Source: a virus
DNA length: 60,830 nucleotides
Reading direction: 5' to 3' (one strand)
IMG/VR virus record: IMGVR_UViG_3300032053_000074
Location: 1-60,830 of that record
The translations under genes and the position numbers were made by a program. Shown piece by piece: positions 48,289 through 55,031 of this stretch (its first letter is position 1; each line of letters opens with the position of its first letter). Under the pieces are notes generated by a model, which was not told where the DNA came from, made no database searches, and was given only the letters and a program-made list of their open reading frames with translations.

Positions 48289-50157
48289 TCACAGAGCCTT
48301 TTTTACTTTCTTAATGATAAATCGTACAAGTCCACTTCGAACTATATCGTCTTCTGTAAATCTAAAAACATGAATTCCGTTTTGACGACTCTCTTCATCA
48401 TCAAAACTTCCAATCATTTTCACAAATCCACTCTTTCCATTTATATCACTTTGCTCTGGATCGCCTAATATAAATACTTTTGAAAACTCCCCAGTGCGTG
48501 TAATAAGTGTAAATAGTTCTTTAAATGTCATATTTTGTGCTTCATCAGCTATAATAACTTTAGCATTCCAATTCAAACCACGTAGAAATCCAACCGGAAC
48601 ACCCGATACTCGCTCTTCTTTCAATAAAATATCAATATCCGATTTTGGCAGCATTTCCGCCATTTTATCAAGAAGTGGTTGAATATATGGTGCTAATTTA
48701 TCAGTCGCTTCACCAGGAAGAAATCCAATTTTAGCATCAGAACTCTCCACAGCACTTCTTATATAAATCAAATCACTAACCCGCTTATCATTAATCATAT
48801 TAAGAGCATGATATATGGAAAGAAATGTATTATGAGTAACTATAAAGTTATTAGTTAAATATAAATGAGAAGGATTGTCAACTAATATACATTGACATTC
48901 CTTTCTTCCAATAAATTCTACATTTGTTATGTATCTTGTTGGAACATATTTAGATTTAGGAATTATTTTAATAGATTTTCTTTCCAGCCAACAGGGATTG
49001 ATGGATGGATGCATCGCTATACACACTGAATATGAATTCAACCCCTGCCGTTTTTGTTCTAAATAAGTATAAAAATTTTCACGAATTGATACATGACAAA
49101 CTCCTCCTAAAGATTCGACTATAAATCTAATATCATTTGCTAAATTCTTAGAAGTGGTAGTAAATATCACAGAACTTGATTTTGAACAAACATGTCCGTC
49201 ACTATCCATCAACCCTCGTAATAATTCGATTCTATTTTCTATAGAATCGAATAAATATTCATGTGGAATAAATTTATTCTCGGATTTTAACATATCCAAT
49301 TTTAATTTTATGATCTCATTTTTTATAAGATTTCCATTGTTATAGGCAATTGATTTCTTTTTGTGGATAATCGAATATTCATATTTTGCCGATGGCAATT
49401 TATTTATTTTAACTTCATGTGGAAGTTCTTTATTCATTTTCAATATAATAGATTCGTCCGAAGTTGTAAATGTGACATTTCCTTTTCGGCGAAAACATCC
49501 ATCACCAAGTAAAAACCCCATTATGTATGGAGAAATTATATGGGATTGGTGCTTAAATTTAATTGGCAATGTTATTGGTATAGAATGATTAATTCTATTT
49601 TGTCTAACGTATAATGTATCTTTAATTTCCGATGTCGTTTTTGTAGTTCCTTCTCTTGAGGTTGTCCATTCTCTATGTCGCTTTCCATTGATAGTTGGCA
49701 ACCATCTTCGTTGATTTCTATCATTGGAAGTTTGAGTTTTCCACAAATGATCCTCCGTGCATTCAGTAAATGTTCCATCTGAAAATGATACTTTGCAAAT
49801 TTCCTTTTCTCCTTGTGGATGTAACGATAAAACCGACCACAAATTTCCATCTTCTCCAAATATTTTATCCCCTACTTTAATGTTTCCCATTTTTATCCAT
49901 CCATTTTCTCCTAAAATTATGGAATCTAATGGTTGTGCCTTGCTTGTTCCAGCAGGACCAGAAACAAATACAAGACTTACGTCTTTATTAGATGCTAACT
50001 CTAAAAACTGTTTCTGCTTATCATTTAATTTTCTGTTATATATTTTGAGATTTCCTTTGAATTTAGATCTCTGAGGAACATCTGGACTATAATCTTTTAC
50101 GATGGATTCATGTGGGTTTATCAGGGTTTGATTTATCCGTTTTTTCTTTTTCATCAT
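48289..50157 (-). CDS. phoH: PhoH-like ATPase with class 3 intein
   Basis: The extein is a PhoH family P-loop ATPase, common in phages but of unsettled function. Walker A GPAGTSK-TFLSIYHAL is split by the intein between K73 and T444. Downstream are YIRSAVES, GFLPGEATDKLAPYIQP, Walker B KVIIADEAQNM, and FILGDPEQSD. Without the intein it is 252 residues, the usual size. The N-terminus is basic. It begins the fibre-containing operon and overlaps the preceding gene by 50 bp. The interrupted P-loop means the enzyme is inactive until spliced. Confidence 0.9.
   Translation of the reverse strand: MMKKKKRINQTLINPHESIVKDYSPDVPQRSKFKGNLKIYNRKLNDKQKQFLELASNKDVSLVFVSGPAGTSKAQPLDSIILGENGWIKMGNIKVGDKIFGEDGNLWSVLSLHPQGEKEICKVSFSDGTFTECTEDHLWKTQTSNDRNQRRWLPTINGKRHREWTTSREGTTKTTSEIKDTLYVRQNRINHSIPITLPIKFKHQSHIISPYIMGFLLGDGCFRRKGNVTFTTSDESIILKMNKELPHEVKINKLPSAKYEYSIIHKKKSIAYNNGNLIKNEIIKLKLDMLKSENKFIPHEYLFDSIENRIELLRGLMDSDGHVCSKSSSVIFTTTSKNLANDIRFIVESLGGVCHVSIRENFYTYLEQKRQGLNSYSVCIAMHPSINPCWLERKSIKIIPKSKYVPTRYITNVEFIGRKECQCILVDNPSHLYLTNNFIVTHNTFLSIYHALNMINDKRVSDLIYIRSAVESSDAKIGFLPGEATDKLAPYIQPLLDKMAEMLPKSDIDILLKEERVSGVPVGFLRGLNWNAKVIIADEAQNMTFKELFTLITRTGEFSKVFILGDPEQSDINGKSGFVKMIGSFDDEESRQNGIHVFRFTEDDIVRSGLVRFIIKKVKKAL
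48829..49938 (-). mobile_element. PhoH intein, class 3 (Ala1, WCT), LAGLIDADG
   Basis: The intein covers residues 74-443 (370 residues). Its first residue is Ala (AQPLDSII), so the usual Cys/Ser nucleophile is absent. Instead it has the class 3 set: Trp two residues after the block B His (TEDHLW), Cys at block F (CQCILVDNPSHLYL), and Thr before His-Asn in block G (VTHN), with Thr+1. Two dodecapeptide motifs (MGFLLGDGCF and LLRGLMDSDG) mark a LAGLIDADG nuclease. Confidence 0.9.
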
Positions 50158-50479
50158 GTTTATATTTTAATAGTTTATGCAGTTCATCTACTCGTGGACA
50201 TAATTCATAAATTTCATTTTTTTTATAAAAATTACTTATATGAATTAAATTGGGAATATATTCTCTTTCGCAAATAGTCACGACAAAGGATGTGTTATTA
50301 AATTGAAATACTTCTACTAGATTAAGATTATTTTTGTGGGCAAATTTTATGGAAGAAATTACATGTTCCATCATATCAACTCGAAATTTGGAAATGAATT
50401 CTCGCATTTCATCATTGGTTGATGGTAAAAGATATGGTTCATTTTCGGAGACTTCAATCTTTTTATTTTTATTAACCAT
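50108..50479 (-). CDS. Hypothetical protein
   Basis: I choose the ATG at 50479 (MVNKNKKIEVSEN), with TATTTATTAAC directly upstream; a TTG 15 nt earlier is less likely. The sequence is mixed alpha/beta (VEVFQFNNTSFVVTICERE) with a basic, Lys-rich tail. Its end overlaps the PhoH start by 50 bp, which couples the two genes. No family is recognised. Confidence 0.55.
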   Translation of the reverse strand: MVNKNKKIEVSENEPYLLPSTNDEMREFISKFRVDMMEHVISSIKFAHKNNLNLVEVFQFNNTSFVVTICEREYIPNLIHISNFYKKNEIYELCPRVDELHKLLKYKHDEKEKTDKSNPDKPT

Positions 50480-50529
50480 GTTAATAAATATCATCTGCCA
50501 ATATAATAGTACAAATTATAATTGTGTAC

Positions 50530-50567
50530 AAAAAAAAGGCAAGACCGTTTGGTCTTGCCTTTTTTTA
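50530..50567. terminator. Bidirectional terminator hairpin
   Basis: A perfect 9 bp stem (GGCAAGACC / GGTCTTGCC, loop GTTT) is flanked by A7 on one side and T7 on the other, so it can stop transcription in both directions. It closes the small-gene operon ending at 50580 and isolates the PhoH unit. Confidence 0.95.
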
Positions 50568-50579
50568 TTTTATTTTAAA

Positions 50580-50828
50580 TTACCATACCCGATGTAATCT
50601 TGAGTCGTATTGAACTATTTCTACGGGTTCTCCATGAGAATGCTTTTTTGAAATAAGCTTCCAAAAATCTTTTTCTAAGATTGCATTTGTGTCCGTAGAA
50701 GTAGAATAATCTCTACTTGATACCCGATTCCCATCTCTAATTACTACATATGAAATATTCTTTTCAGAAATATTTTGTTCTACATTACTAATTACCGTAT
50801 TTTGTATTTCAACGTTATTTGTTTTCAT
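50580..50828 (-). CDS. Small hypothetical protein
   Basis: The product has 82 residues. A polar N-terminus is followed by ISYVVIRDGNRVSSRDYSTS and KKHSHGEPVEIVQYDSRLHR. It is a mixed alpha/beta small protein with no cysteine motif. It overlaps the preceding gene by 14 bp and ends 13 bp before a strong terminator. No function is assigned. Confidence 0.55.
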   Translation of the reverse strand: MKTNNVEIQNTVISNVEQNISEKNISYVVIRDGNRVSSRDYSTSTDTNAILEKDFWKLISKKHSHGEPVEIVQYDSRLHRVW

Positions 50829-51105
50829 TATATTCTTCTTTAGGAAGATTTTCTAATATGAATTTAGCAACTCCACGAGCATCATTGTTTGTTGCGATGA
50901 TGCAGTCTGCCCATGGATTACCAGTTTTTATTATATTCCAACACCATCGAAATTTTTCTTTCCATCCACGAATTTTAGAACCATTGCGGGAATAATTCCA
51001 AATTGTAAAGTTGAATCCATTATCGTGTTCATCATAATTATAGCGTTCAACTTCAAGAACATGACAGGTACACTCACATTTAATAAAGTGTGATTTATTT
51101 TCCAT
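50815..51105 (-). CDS. Conserved small phage protein
   Basis: From the ATG at 51105 the product is MENKSHFIKCECTCHVLEVE and continues with IRGWKEKFRWCWNIIKTGNPWAD. The combination of a Cys/His cluster with a WKEKxRWCW block is one I recall in small proteins of diverse large phages, of unknown role. The start overlaps the preceding small membrane gene by 11 bp. Longer forms upstream begin with TTG-type codons and would overlap that gene more. Confidence 0.65.
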   Translation of the reverse strand: MENKSHFIKCECTCHVLEVERYNYDEHDNGFNFTIWNYSRNGSKIRGWKEKFRWCWNIIKTGNPWADCIIATNNDARGVAKFILENLPKEEYNENK

Positions 51106-51271
51106 ATTCATAAAATTTTGAATTAAAAAATGATAAAATAAAATACATCGCACACCATGTCGTTATATTAATAGGTATTTCTAATTTGAATAATGTATTC
51201 AATGCCCATATAATAACTATTGGTGTAACTACTAAAGGTACACATAACCATATAACTCTTAGTAAACTCAT
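51095..51271 (-). CDS. Small membrane protein (58 aa)
   Basis: The product MSLLRVIWLCVPLVVTPIVI continues with a second hydrophobic segment (ITTWCAMYFILSFF) and ends EYGK. It has two probable membrane helices. A promoter places its predicted start of transcription on the A of the ATG, with no ribosome site, which makes a leaderless message likely. The gene leads the operon ending at 50580. Confidence 0.65.
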   Translation of the reverse strand: MSLLRVIWLCVPLVVTPIVIIWALNTLFKLEIPINITTWCAMYFILSFFNSKFYEYGK

Positions 51272-51277
51272 GTGAAC

Positions 51278-51305
51278 AATATACCATAGATTAACAATTT
51301 GTCAA
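51278..51305 (-). promoter_or_regulatory. Sigma70-type promoter at the start codon of the 58 aa gene
   Basis: TTGACA (51305-51300), 16 nt spacer, TATATT (51283-51278). The seventh base after the -10 box is the A of the ATG at 51271, which implies a leaderless mRNA. Confidence 0.75.
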
Positions 51306-51418
51306 TGTTTATTTTCATTATTCAAACTGATATTTATAATAAGTGAAGAGAGAATTTGATTTACAACATCTGAATTTGCATTTTAAATGTATGTATAAAC
51401 TTATATTTAAAACTTATC

Positions 51419-51456
51419 CAAATAAAAATTCACCGAGAAAAATATTCTTTTATTTG
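51419..51456. repeat. Inverted repeat in the gene-free stretch
   Basis: CAAATAAAA and TTTTATTTG form a 9 bp stem around a 20 nt loop. The stretch 51306-51496 contains no gene I can support; this is its only clear structure. Confidence 0.4.
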
Positions 51457-51496
51457 AGAGGGATGTTAAGAAGTATAGGAATTATTAAAAATTAAA

Positions 51497-51585
51497 TGGC
51501 GGATAACTGAGTAATCGAAACCCACCCCTGTTAAGGAGCAATCTGTTTTCGAGGCAGTTCTAGTACCCTGACTAGTTAATTATCC
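51497..51585 (-). tRNA. tRNA-Ser(CGA)
   Basis: The 89 nt gene has acceptor GGATAAT/GTTATCC, D-stem CTAG/CTAG, a long variable arm (CTCC/GGGG), T-loop TTCGATT and encoded GCCA. The anticodon loop CTCGAAA gives CGA. The anticodon stem has mismatches at 27-43 and 31-39. It is a near copy of tRNA-Ser(TGA) at 55784. Confidence 0.8.
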
Positions 51586-51593
51586 ATTAAATT

Positions 51594-51616
51594 TGGCGGA
51601 AGTGGAGAGAATCGGA
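51594..51616 (-). pseudogene. 3' fragment of a tRNA-Ser-like gene
   Basis: On the minus strand, CCGATTCTCTCCACTTCCGCCA looks like the end of a T-arm, a 3' acceptor strand and an encoded CCA. No matching 5' half lies next to it. It sits between tRNA-Ala and tRNA-Ser and is probably a deletion relic. Confidence 0.45.
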
Positions 51617-51638
51617 AAAGAACAATAAATCTTTAGTA

Positions 51639-51714
51639 TGGTGGAGATCCCGGGCTTCGCTCCCGGCACCTACTGATTGCAAATCAGTCGCTCTACTAAA
51701 TGAGCTAGATCCCC
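51639..51714 (-). tRNA. tRNA-Ala(TGC) with atypical T-loop
   Basis: Acceptor GGGGATC/GATCTCC, D-arm GCTC/GAGC, anticodon loop TTTGCAA (TGC) and encoded ACCA are all sound. The T-stem CCGGG/CCCGG carries loop AGCGAAG, without the normal TTC, and the D-loop lacks GG. The D-loop to T-loop contact should therefore be missing or altered. Confidence 0.8.
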
Positions 51715-51729
51715 ATTATTATAATAAAT

Positions 51730-51802
51730 TGGTTGCGGTCGCCAGAATTAAACTGGTCCAATACCTTATGAGAGTATTATGCTATCATTACACCTCCCCG
51801 CA
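51730..51802 (-). tRNA. tRNA with CAT anticodon (Met or Ile)
   Basis: The 73 nt gene has acceptor TGCGGGG/GACCGCA (two mismatches near the base), anticodon loop CTCATAA in stem ATACT/GGTAT, T-loop TTTAATT and encoded ACCA. The D-loop lacks GG, matching the loss of C56 in the T-loop. The stem lacks the GGG/CCC pairs of initiators, so it is an elongator Met or an Ile(CAT) needing modification. Confidence 0.7.
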
Positions 51803-51826
51803 ATAAAATTCAACCATCTACTTATA

Positions 51827-51854
51827 ACTATATCACAAAACTATTAAATGTCAA
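51827..51854 (-). promoter_or_regulatory. Sigma70-type promoter for the CAT/Ala/Ser tRNA cluster
   Basis: TTGACA (51854-51849), 16 nt spacer, TATAGT (51832-51827). Transcription should begin about 18 nt before the first tRNA. The -35 box overlaps the stop codon of the gene ending at 51851. Confidence 0.75.
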
Positions 51855-52348
51855 GAAATTTCTTCTATTGGAAGACTATACCATTTATCAGGAAAGAATT
51901 TTTCATTATTTTGTTCAACAAAATATTCATTTCCGCTTCTATAAATAACAGAAAATCTATTTCCATTATAACCTAATACACTTTCAAATTCTTTTGGTGT
52001 ATGTATAAATATATTGTAAGATATATATTCTTTTCTGCATTTATCACAATATGCTTCAAAATAATATTCTCCACTCTTATACTTTCCCGATTTTCCACAT
52101 CTAATACATGATTCAGAAATCCATTCATCATGGTCTATTTTAATTTCTTTGTATTGTGTTGGTATAGGTTCCATTTTAGAAATAATATTATTTCCAACAA
52201 TTATCTCGTCAAATATGTATTGTCCATATCCAGATTTTACACAATAAACTTGTTTGAATTCAGTAATAATTTTCCCAATTTGAATATCTTTACTTCTATG
52301 AGAATTATACTTGATTATATCACCGACTTTTAAATTATTTATATTCAT
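51851..52348 (-). CDS. Hypothetical protein with zinc ribbon
   Basis: The product has 165 residues and starts NINNLKVGDIIKYNS, an SH3/KOW-like beta segment. Near residues 80-105 a zinc ribbon is visible (CIRCGKSGKY and CDKC). The C-terminal part is aromatic and beta-like (FSVIYRSGNEYFVEQ). No family is recognised. Its last codons overlap the -35 box of the tRNA cluster promoter. Confidence 0.6.
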   Translation of the reverse strand: MNINNLKVGDIIKYNSHRSKDIQIGKIITEFKQVYCVKSGYGQYIFDEIIVGNNIISKMEPIPTQYKEIKIDHDEWISESCIRCGKSGKYKSGEYYFEAYCDKCRKEYISYNIFIHTPKEFESVLGYNGNRFSVIYRSGNEYFVEQNNEKFFPDKWYSLPIEEIS

Positions 52349-52365
52349 AAAATTAGTTTATTGGT

Positions 52366-52761
52366 TTACCAACCTAAATTGTGAAAATACTTTGTAAATA
52401 ATTCCATTCCTTCTTTATATTTTAAATATGCATCATCATAATCTGATTTTATTTTTATTTCAGACCATTTGTCCATAGTCAATGTGAATTTAAAAGCAAA
52501 TATCATTTTATCTAAAATATGATTCCATGCTTCTTCCGATACTTCTCCACCAGGATATGCATTAGTTACTCCTTTAAATCTAATCAATCTTGGAAGAATA
52601 AATTCTGCGATTACTTTATCAAGACACCAAGTTTCAGTATCGGAAAATCCGTTTGACTTCAATTGCTTCATATGCCTATTATAATGTTTATCATTCTTTT
52701 TAATATAGAGCGGCATTTTAATAGACCATTTACTAATTAAATTCTTTGATATTTTTTTCAT
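52366..52761 (-). CDS. Conserved hypothetical phage protein
   Basis: The sequence KQLKSNGFSDTETWCLDKVI, FILPRLIRFK, EAWNHILDKMIFAF and YKEGMELFTKYFHNLGW forms a pattern I recall in unnamed proteins of many phages. It is all helical with conserved Trp, Asp and Tyr residues. No catalytic motif is known to me. It lies 17 bp before the next gene in the small-gene region. Confidence 0.65.
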   Translation of the reverse strand: MKKISKNLISKWSIKMPLYIKKNDKHYNRHMKQLKSNGFSDTETWCLDKVIAEFILPRLIRFKGVTNAYPGGEVSEEAWNHILDKMIFAFKFTLTMDKWSEIKIKSDYDDAYLKYKEGMELFTKYFHNLGW

Positions 52762-52769
52762 AGCTTCTT

Positions 52770-52839
52770 ATTTTTAATTCTAAGTTGTTTCAATCAACTC
52801 ATCACCCCAAAGGGTGATGAAAATTTTTAATTCTAAGTT
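52770..52839. repeat. 17 bp direct repeats flanking two hairpins
   Basis: ATTTTTAATTCTAAGTT occurs at 52770-52786 and 52823-52839. Between them are two inverted repeats, AGTTG/CAACT and CATCACCC/GGGTGATG (8 bp). The arrangement could be a duplication or a small regulatory element. Confidence 0.5.
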
Positions 52840-52948
52840 TACGAGCATCATCCAATAATTTCTGCTTCAACTTAGCATCTAATATAAATTGCCTAAAACT
52901 TCCTTTCGGACAACCGCATACTTCATCAATTGTAATTTTCTTATTCAT
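52802..52948 (-). CDS. Small protein (48 aa) downstream of the dehydrogenase
   Basis: The product begins MNKKITIDEVCGCPKGSFRQ and continues with a Lys-rich helix (DAKLKQKLLDDARK). It starts inside the end of the TyrA-like gene (8 bp overlap), a common arrangement for coupled genes. Its C-terminal codons include one arm of the 8 bp hairpin noted here. I cannot assign a function. Confidence 0.5.
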   Translation of the reverse strand: MNKKITIDEVCGCPKGSFRQFILDAKLKQKLLDDARKLRIKNFHHPLG

Positions 52949-53552
52949 AAGGATTTGCTAATATAGATTCTAATGTTCCCCTTGGCATATCGTCCAAAGT
53001 CTTTACAAAATCACGTAATAATCTGAAACTATTTGGAATCAATTCATCTGGAATATCAGTTGTATCCGTCACAAATGGTTTTATTAATTGTGCAGCATGA
53101 ACAGCTTTTAAATGAGTACGTGCCATTAATTTATCATGAGATTCAGGAGTAAATCTCTCCCATGTCTTATCCATCATTTGATTATTATCAAAGATGTTAG
53201 ACACCTTACCAAATTTATCTATAAATTCCTTTTCTGAATCATAACCACATTCGTAAGTGAGAATGGAATTTCTTTTTAATTCAGGTGTTCTCTTTCCGAA
53301 AAGAGGATGAATACTTGTTACTTCCGAAGTATGTCTTAACAAGATATTAGTACTTGATTCTTGTACTGAACACACGTTGATCAAATGCATTTTTTTTGTA
53401 AAACACAATTCATGTGCCACACTTTCATAAGCAGAAATGGGGACTGCTAAAATAACGCTGTAGGCATCATTTGTAATATTAAATCCATGCACTGGTAACA
53501 ATTCTTTTAAAAATTTACCAAAAGATCCATCTCCTATAATATTAATTTTCAT
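52941..53552 (-). CDS. TyrA-like (prephenate dehydrogenase family) protein
   Basis: The N-terminus MKINIIGDGSFGKFL is a Rossmann fold with a GxGxxG nucleotide site. VILAVPISAYESV, LINVCSVQES and SIHPLFGKRTP (His82) follow the order of the TyrA family, in which the HPxFG segment lines the prephenate site. The helix MARTHLKAVHAAQLI matches the TyrA dimer helix. At 203 residues it lacks much of the C-terminal domain, so it may act on another substrate. A promoter makes its mRNA leaderless. It would oxidise prephenate or a related acid to feed tyrosine synthesis. Confidence 0.65.
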   Translation of the reverse strand: MKINIIGDGSFGKFLKELLPVHGFNITNDAYSVILAVPISAYESVAHELCFTKKMHLINVCSVQESSTNILLRHTSEVTSIHPLFGKRTPELKRNSILTYECGYDSEKEFIDKFGKVSNIFDNNQMMDKTWERFTPESHDKLMARTHLKAVHAAQLIKPFVTDTTDIPDELIPNSFRLLRDFVKTLDDMPRGTLESILANPYE

Positions 53553-53559
53553 ACTAAGG

Positions 53560-53587
53560 AGTATATACTAGATACATAATATGTCAA
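53560..53587 (-). promoter_or_regulatory. Sigma70-type promoter for the TyrA-like gene
   Basis: TTGACA (53587-53582), 16 nt spacer, TATACT (53565-53560). The ATG at 53552 lies 8 nt after the -10 box, so the transcript has little or no leader. Confidence 0.75.
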
Positions 53588-53632
53588 GTGTAAAGTTCAC
53601 TTGATTTTACAGGTAGATAACACTTAGAATTT

Positions 53633-53730
53633 GGACAAATAGTGCATATTATTTCATGACCAACTTTCATTGGTGCGATGCGGCACTTGCGCCCAATCCC
53701 TTACGGAATACTCCTTTCGGGAATTTGTCC
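53633..53730 (-). ncRNA. Structured RNA domain next to RNase P RNA
   Basis: On the minus strand GGACAAAT (53730-53723) pairs perfectly with ATTTGTCC (53640-53633), closing a 98 nt domain. Inside are ACCAA/TTGGT (5 bp), GGCG/TGCC around a CAAG loop, and GAAA, GTAA and GCAA tetraloop-like segments. It does not match a family I know. It could be a separate RNA or a 3' extension of the RNase P transcript. Confidence 0.45.
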
Positions 53731-53739
53731 AAAATTTTT

Positions 53740-53985
53740 GTTGCTGCCGTAGCCGATGTTCTGTTTTATCTCTACATTAATCTCAATATTTCTATTGGCC
53801 AAACTTTATGTTCAGCTGCTCCAACCTTGACTTAATAACGTGTAGAACTACACTCAGTCACTTTAGGATTACTTCTAATATGTGGTTATATCGAATATAG
53901 AGTTAACGCTCCAATTCTCCCAATCATCTTCTATGAAGCATCGAACTTCCTCTAACCTTTCGGTCAGCGTAGAGTCGCATACAAC
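53740..53985 (-). ncRNA. rnpB: RNase P RNA, compact phage form
   Basis: This is the catalytic RNA that matures tRNA 5' ends. P1 pairs GTTGTATGC (53985-53977) with GCAGCAAC (53747-53740). P2 pairs CTCTAC (53974-53969) with GTAGAG (53775-53770). P3 is CTGACC-GAAA-GGTTAG (53967-53952). P4 pairs GAAGTTCGATG (53949-53939), which keeps the universal bulged T, with CATCGGCT (53758-53751). Several pairs are changed compared with E. coli yet still form, which is compensation. The adjoining GAGGAAGTTC, AGATTAATG and ACAGAA match the conserved flanks. At 246 nt it is far shorter than the E. coli RNA (377). Confidence 0.8.
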
Positions 53986-54009
53986 AAAATTCAAATAACT
54001 GACAATATC

Positions 54010-54390
54010 CTACACTGAAGGAGGAACATTGTCAATCTTTTTATCTTCAGGTTTCGGAACAATTTCCAATTCGGTTTTAGCTGATTGTAATTGTGCCATC
54101 TGAAAATCATAATTTAATTGTGATTCATTATCCTTACTCTCAGCAAATCTCTGAACTGGTTTCATTAGACTAAATGCAACGAGTATATATACCCATTCTT
54201 TTGGAGGAACGACTAATGCCCCCGATGACATTGATAGATAGGATACTATTGTCATAAATGTTGCAATAACAATAAATCCAATTATGCGTGAATATGAAAA
54301 TGATGGAGGATCGGTTGCATCAAGAAACATTGACCATATAGGTGGTGCTTTTGGCTTTGCCGGGGTTAAACTTTTTATTTCTTTACTCAT
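54010..54390 (-). CDS. Holin-like membrane protein
   Basis: The product has 126 residues. A Pro-rich N-terminus precedes two membrane segments (IIGFIVIATFMTIVSYLSM and WVYILVAFSLMKPV) with a short periplasmic loop, then a charged C-terminal tail. This resembles small two-span phage proteins often listed as holins. No lysis enzyme is adjacent; a lipoprotein of spanin type is 3.2 kb away. The assignment is weak. It ends 24 bp upstream of the RNase P RNA. Confidence 0.45.
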   Translation of the reverse strand: MSKEIKSLTPAKPKAPPIWSMFLDATDPPSFSYSRIIGFIVIATFMTIVSYLSMSSGALVVPPKEWVYILVAFSLMKPVQRFAESKDNESQLNYDFQMAQLQSAKTELEIVPKPEDKKIDNVPPSV

Positions 54391-54406
54391 ATCTATTCAA
54401 CATAAC

Positions 54407-54754
54407 TTAAATACTTTTTGGTCTATTTTCTTCGATGGATTTCTTCAATCCTTCAAGATCATCCCGATACATCATGATCATATAAGTAAATCCAGGTTTA
54501 TCATTATCTTCGACCATTTCCATTATGAAATTTTTAATATCAATGTCCGATGGTTTCCAATCAAATTCTTCACAAATTGCAACTACCGATTCTCCTAATG
54601 GAGATATATTAAATGCACATTCTACCACTTTCATTTTTGCAAGTTTATCGAGATAACTTATAATCATCATCATCGAAATATATTCTGGCTGAATAACCAG
54701 ACCATCAATTTTCGTACGCTCTATAATTGCACTGAACTTTTCATCATTTGTCAT
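54407..54754 (-). CDS. Hypothetical protein
   Basis: The 115-residue product is acidic and mostly helical (VQPEYISMMM-like Met-rich helix, then FNISPLGESVVAICEEFDW). It shows no known motif. It lies 16 bp before the holin-like gene and shares a transcription unit. A TATACT is upstream, but I see no -35 box. No function is assigned. Confidence 0.5.
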   Translation of the reverse strand: MTNDEKFSAIIERTKIDGLVIQPEYISMMMIISYLDKLAKMKVVECAFNISPLGESVVAICEEFDWKPSDIDIKNFIMEMVEDNDKPGFTYMIMMYRDDLEGLKKSIEENRPKSI

Positions 54755-54784
54755 AGTTTATAAGTATACCTTTTTAGTTAAGAA

Positions 54785-54863
54785 TGGTCCGCCCGGTCAG
54801 ATTTGAACTGACATTATTCCTGACCCCAAATCAGGTGCCATAACCAAGTTAGGCGACGGACGG
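54785..54863 (-). tRNA. tRNA-Pro(TGG)
   Basis: The gene has acceptor CCGTCCG/CGGGCGG, D-stem GCC/GGC, anticodon stem CCTGA/TCAGG with loop TTTGGGG (TGG), T-arm GTCAG-TTCAAAT-CTGAC, and encoded ACCA. It is 79 nt long and canonical. Confidence 0.9.
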
Positions 54864-54872
54864 ATATTTATG

Positions 54873-55001
54873 TTATTTCTTTTTAGAAATTAAAGTTTTT
54901 AATAGATTTAGGAACATCTTCAAAGAATTTATTGATTTCGGCTTTGACTTAACCAATTTCTTTTCCTTGCACTTCGCTTTAGGAACGTGTTTTTTTCTCA
55001 T
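54873..55001 (-). CDS. Very basic small protein (42 aa)
   Basis: The product begins MRKKHVPKAKCKEKKLVKSK and ends LISKKK, with about 40 percent Lys or Arg. No ribosome site precedes the ATG. It could be a nucleic-acid-binding peptide or a chance frame between tRNA-Pro and the next gene. Confidence 0.3.
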   Translation of the reverse strand: MRKKHVPKAKCKEKKLVKSKPKSINSLKMFLNLLKTLISKKK

Positions 55002-55031
55002 TTATAATTGAATTACTAATCTCCCATATCT

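Noticed and set aside
53633-53730. c-di-GMP riboswitch
   Set aside because: A GGGCGCAAGTGCC segment is similar to part of the aptamer, but the other conserved elements are missing and no gene follows that it could control.
53633-53985. tmRNA
   Set aside because: No tRNA-Ala-like ends and no tag frame with a resume codon are visible; the pairings match RNase P RNA better.
54785-54863. tRNA-Pro without CCA
   Set aside because: A first fold with acceptor GTCCGTC gave a discriminator C and no CCA; shifting by two bases gives a perfect acceptor stem and an encoded ACCA.
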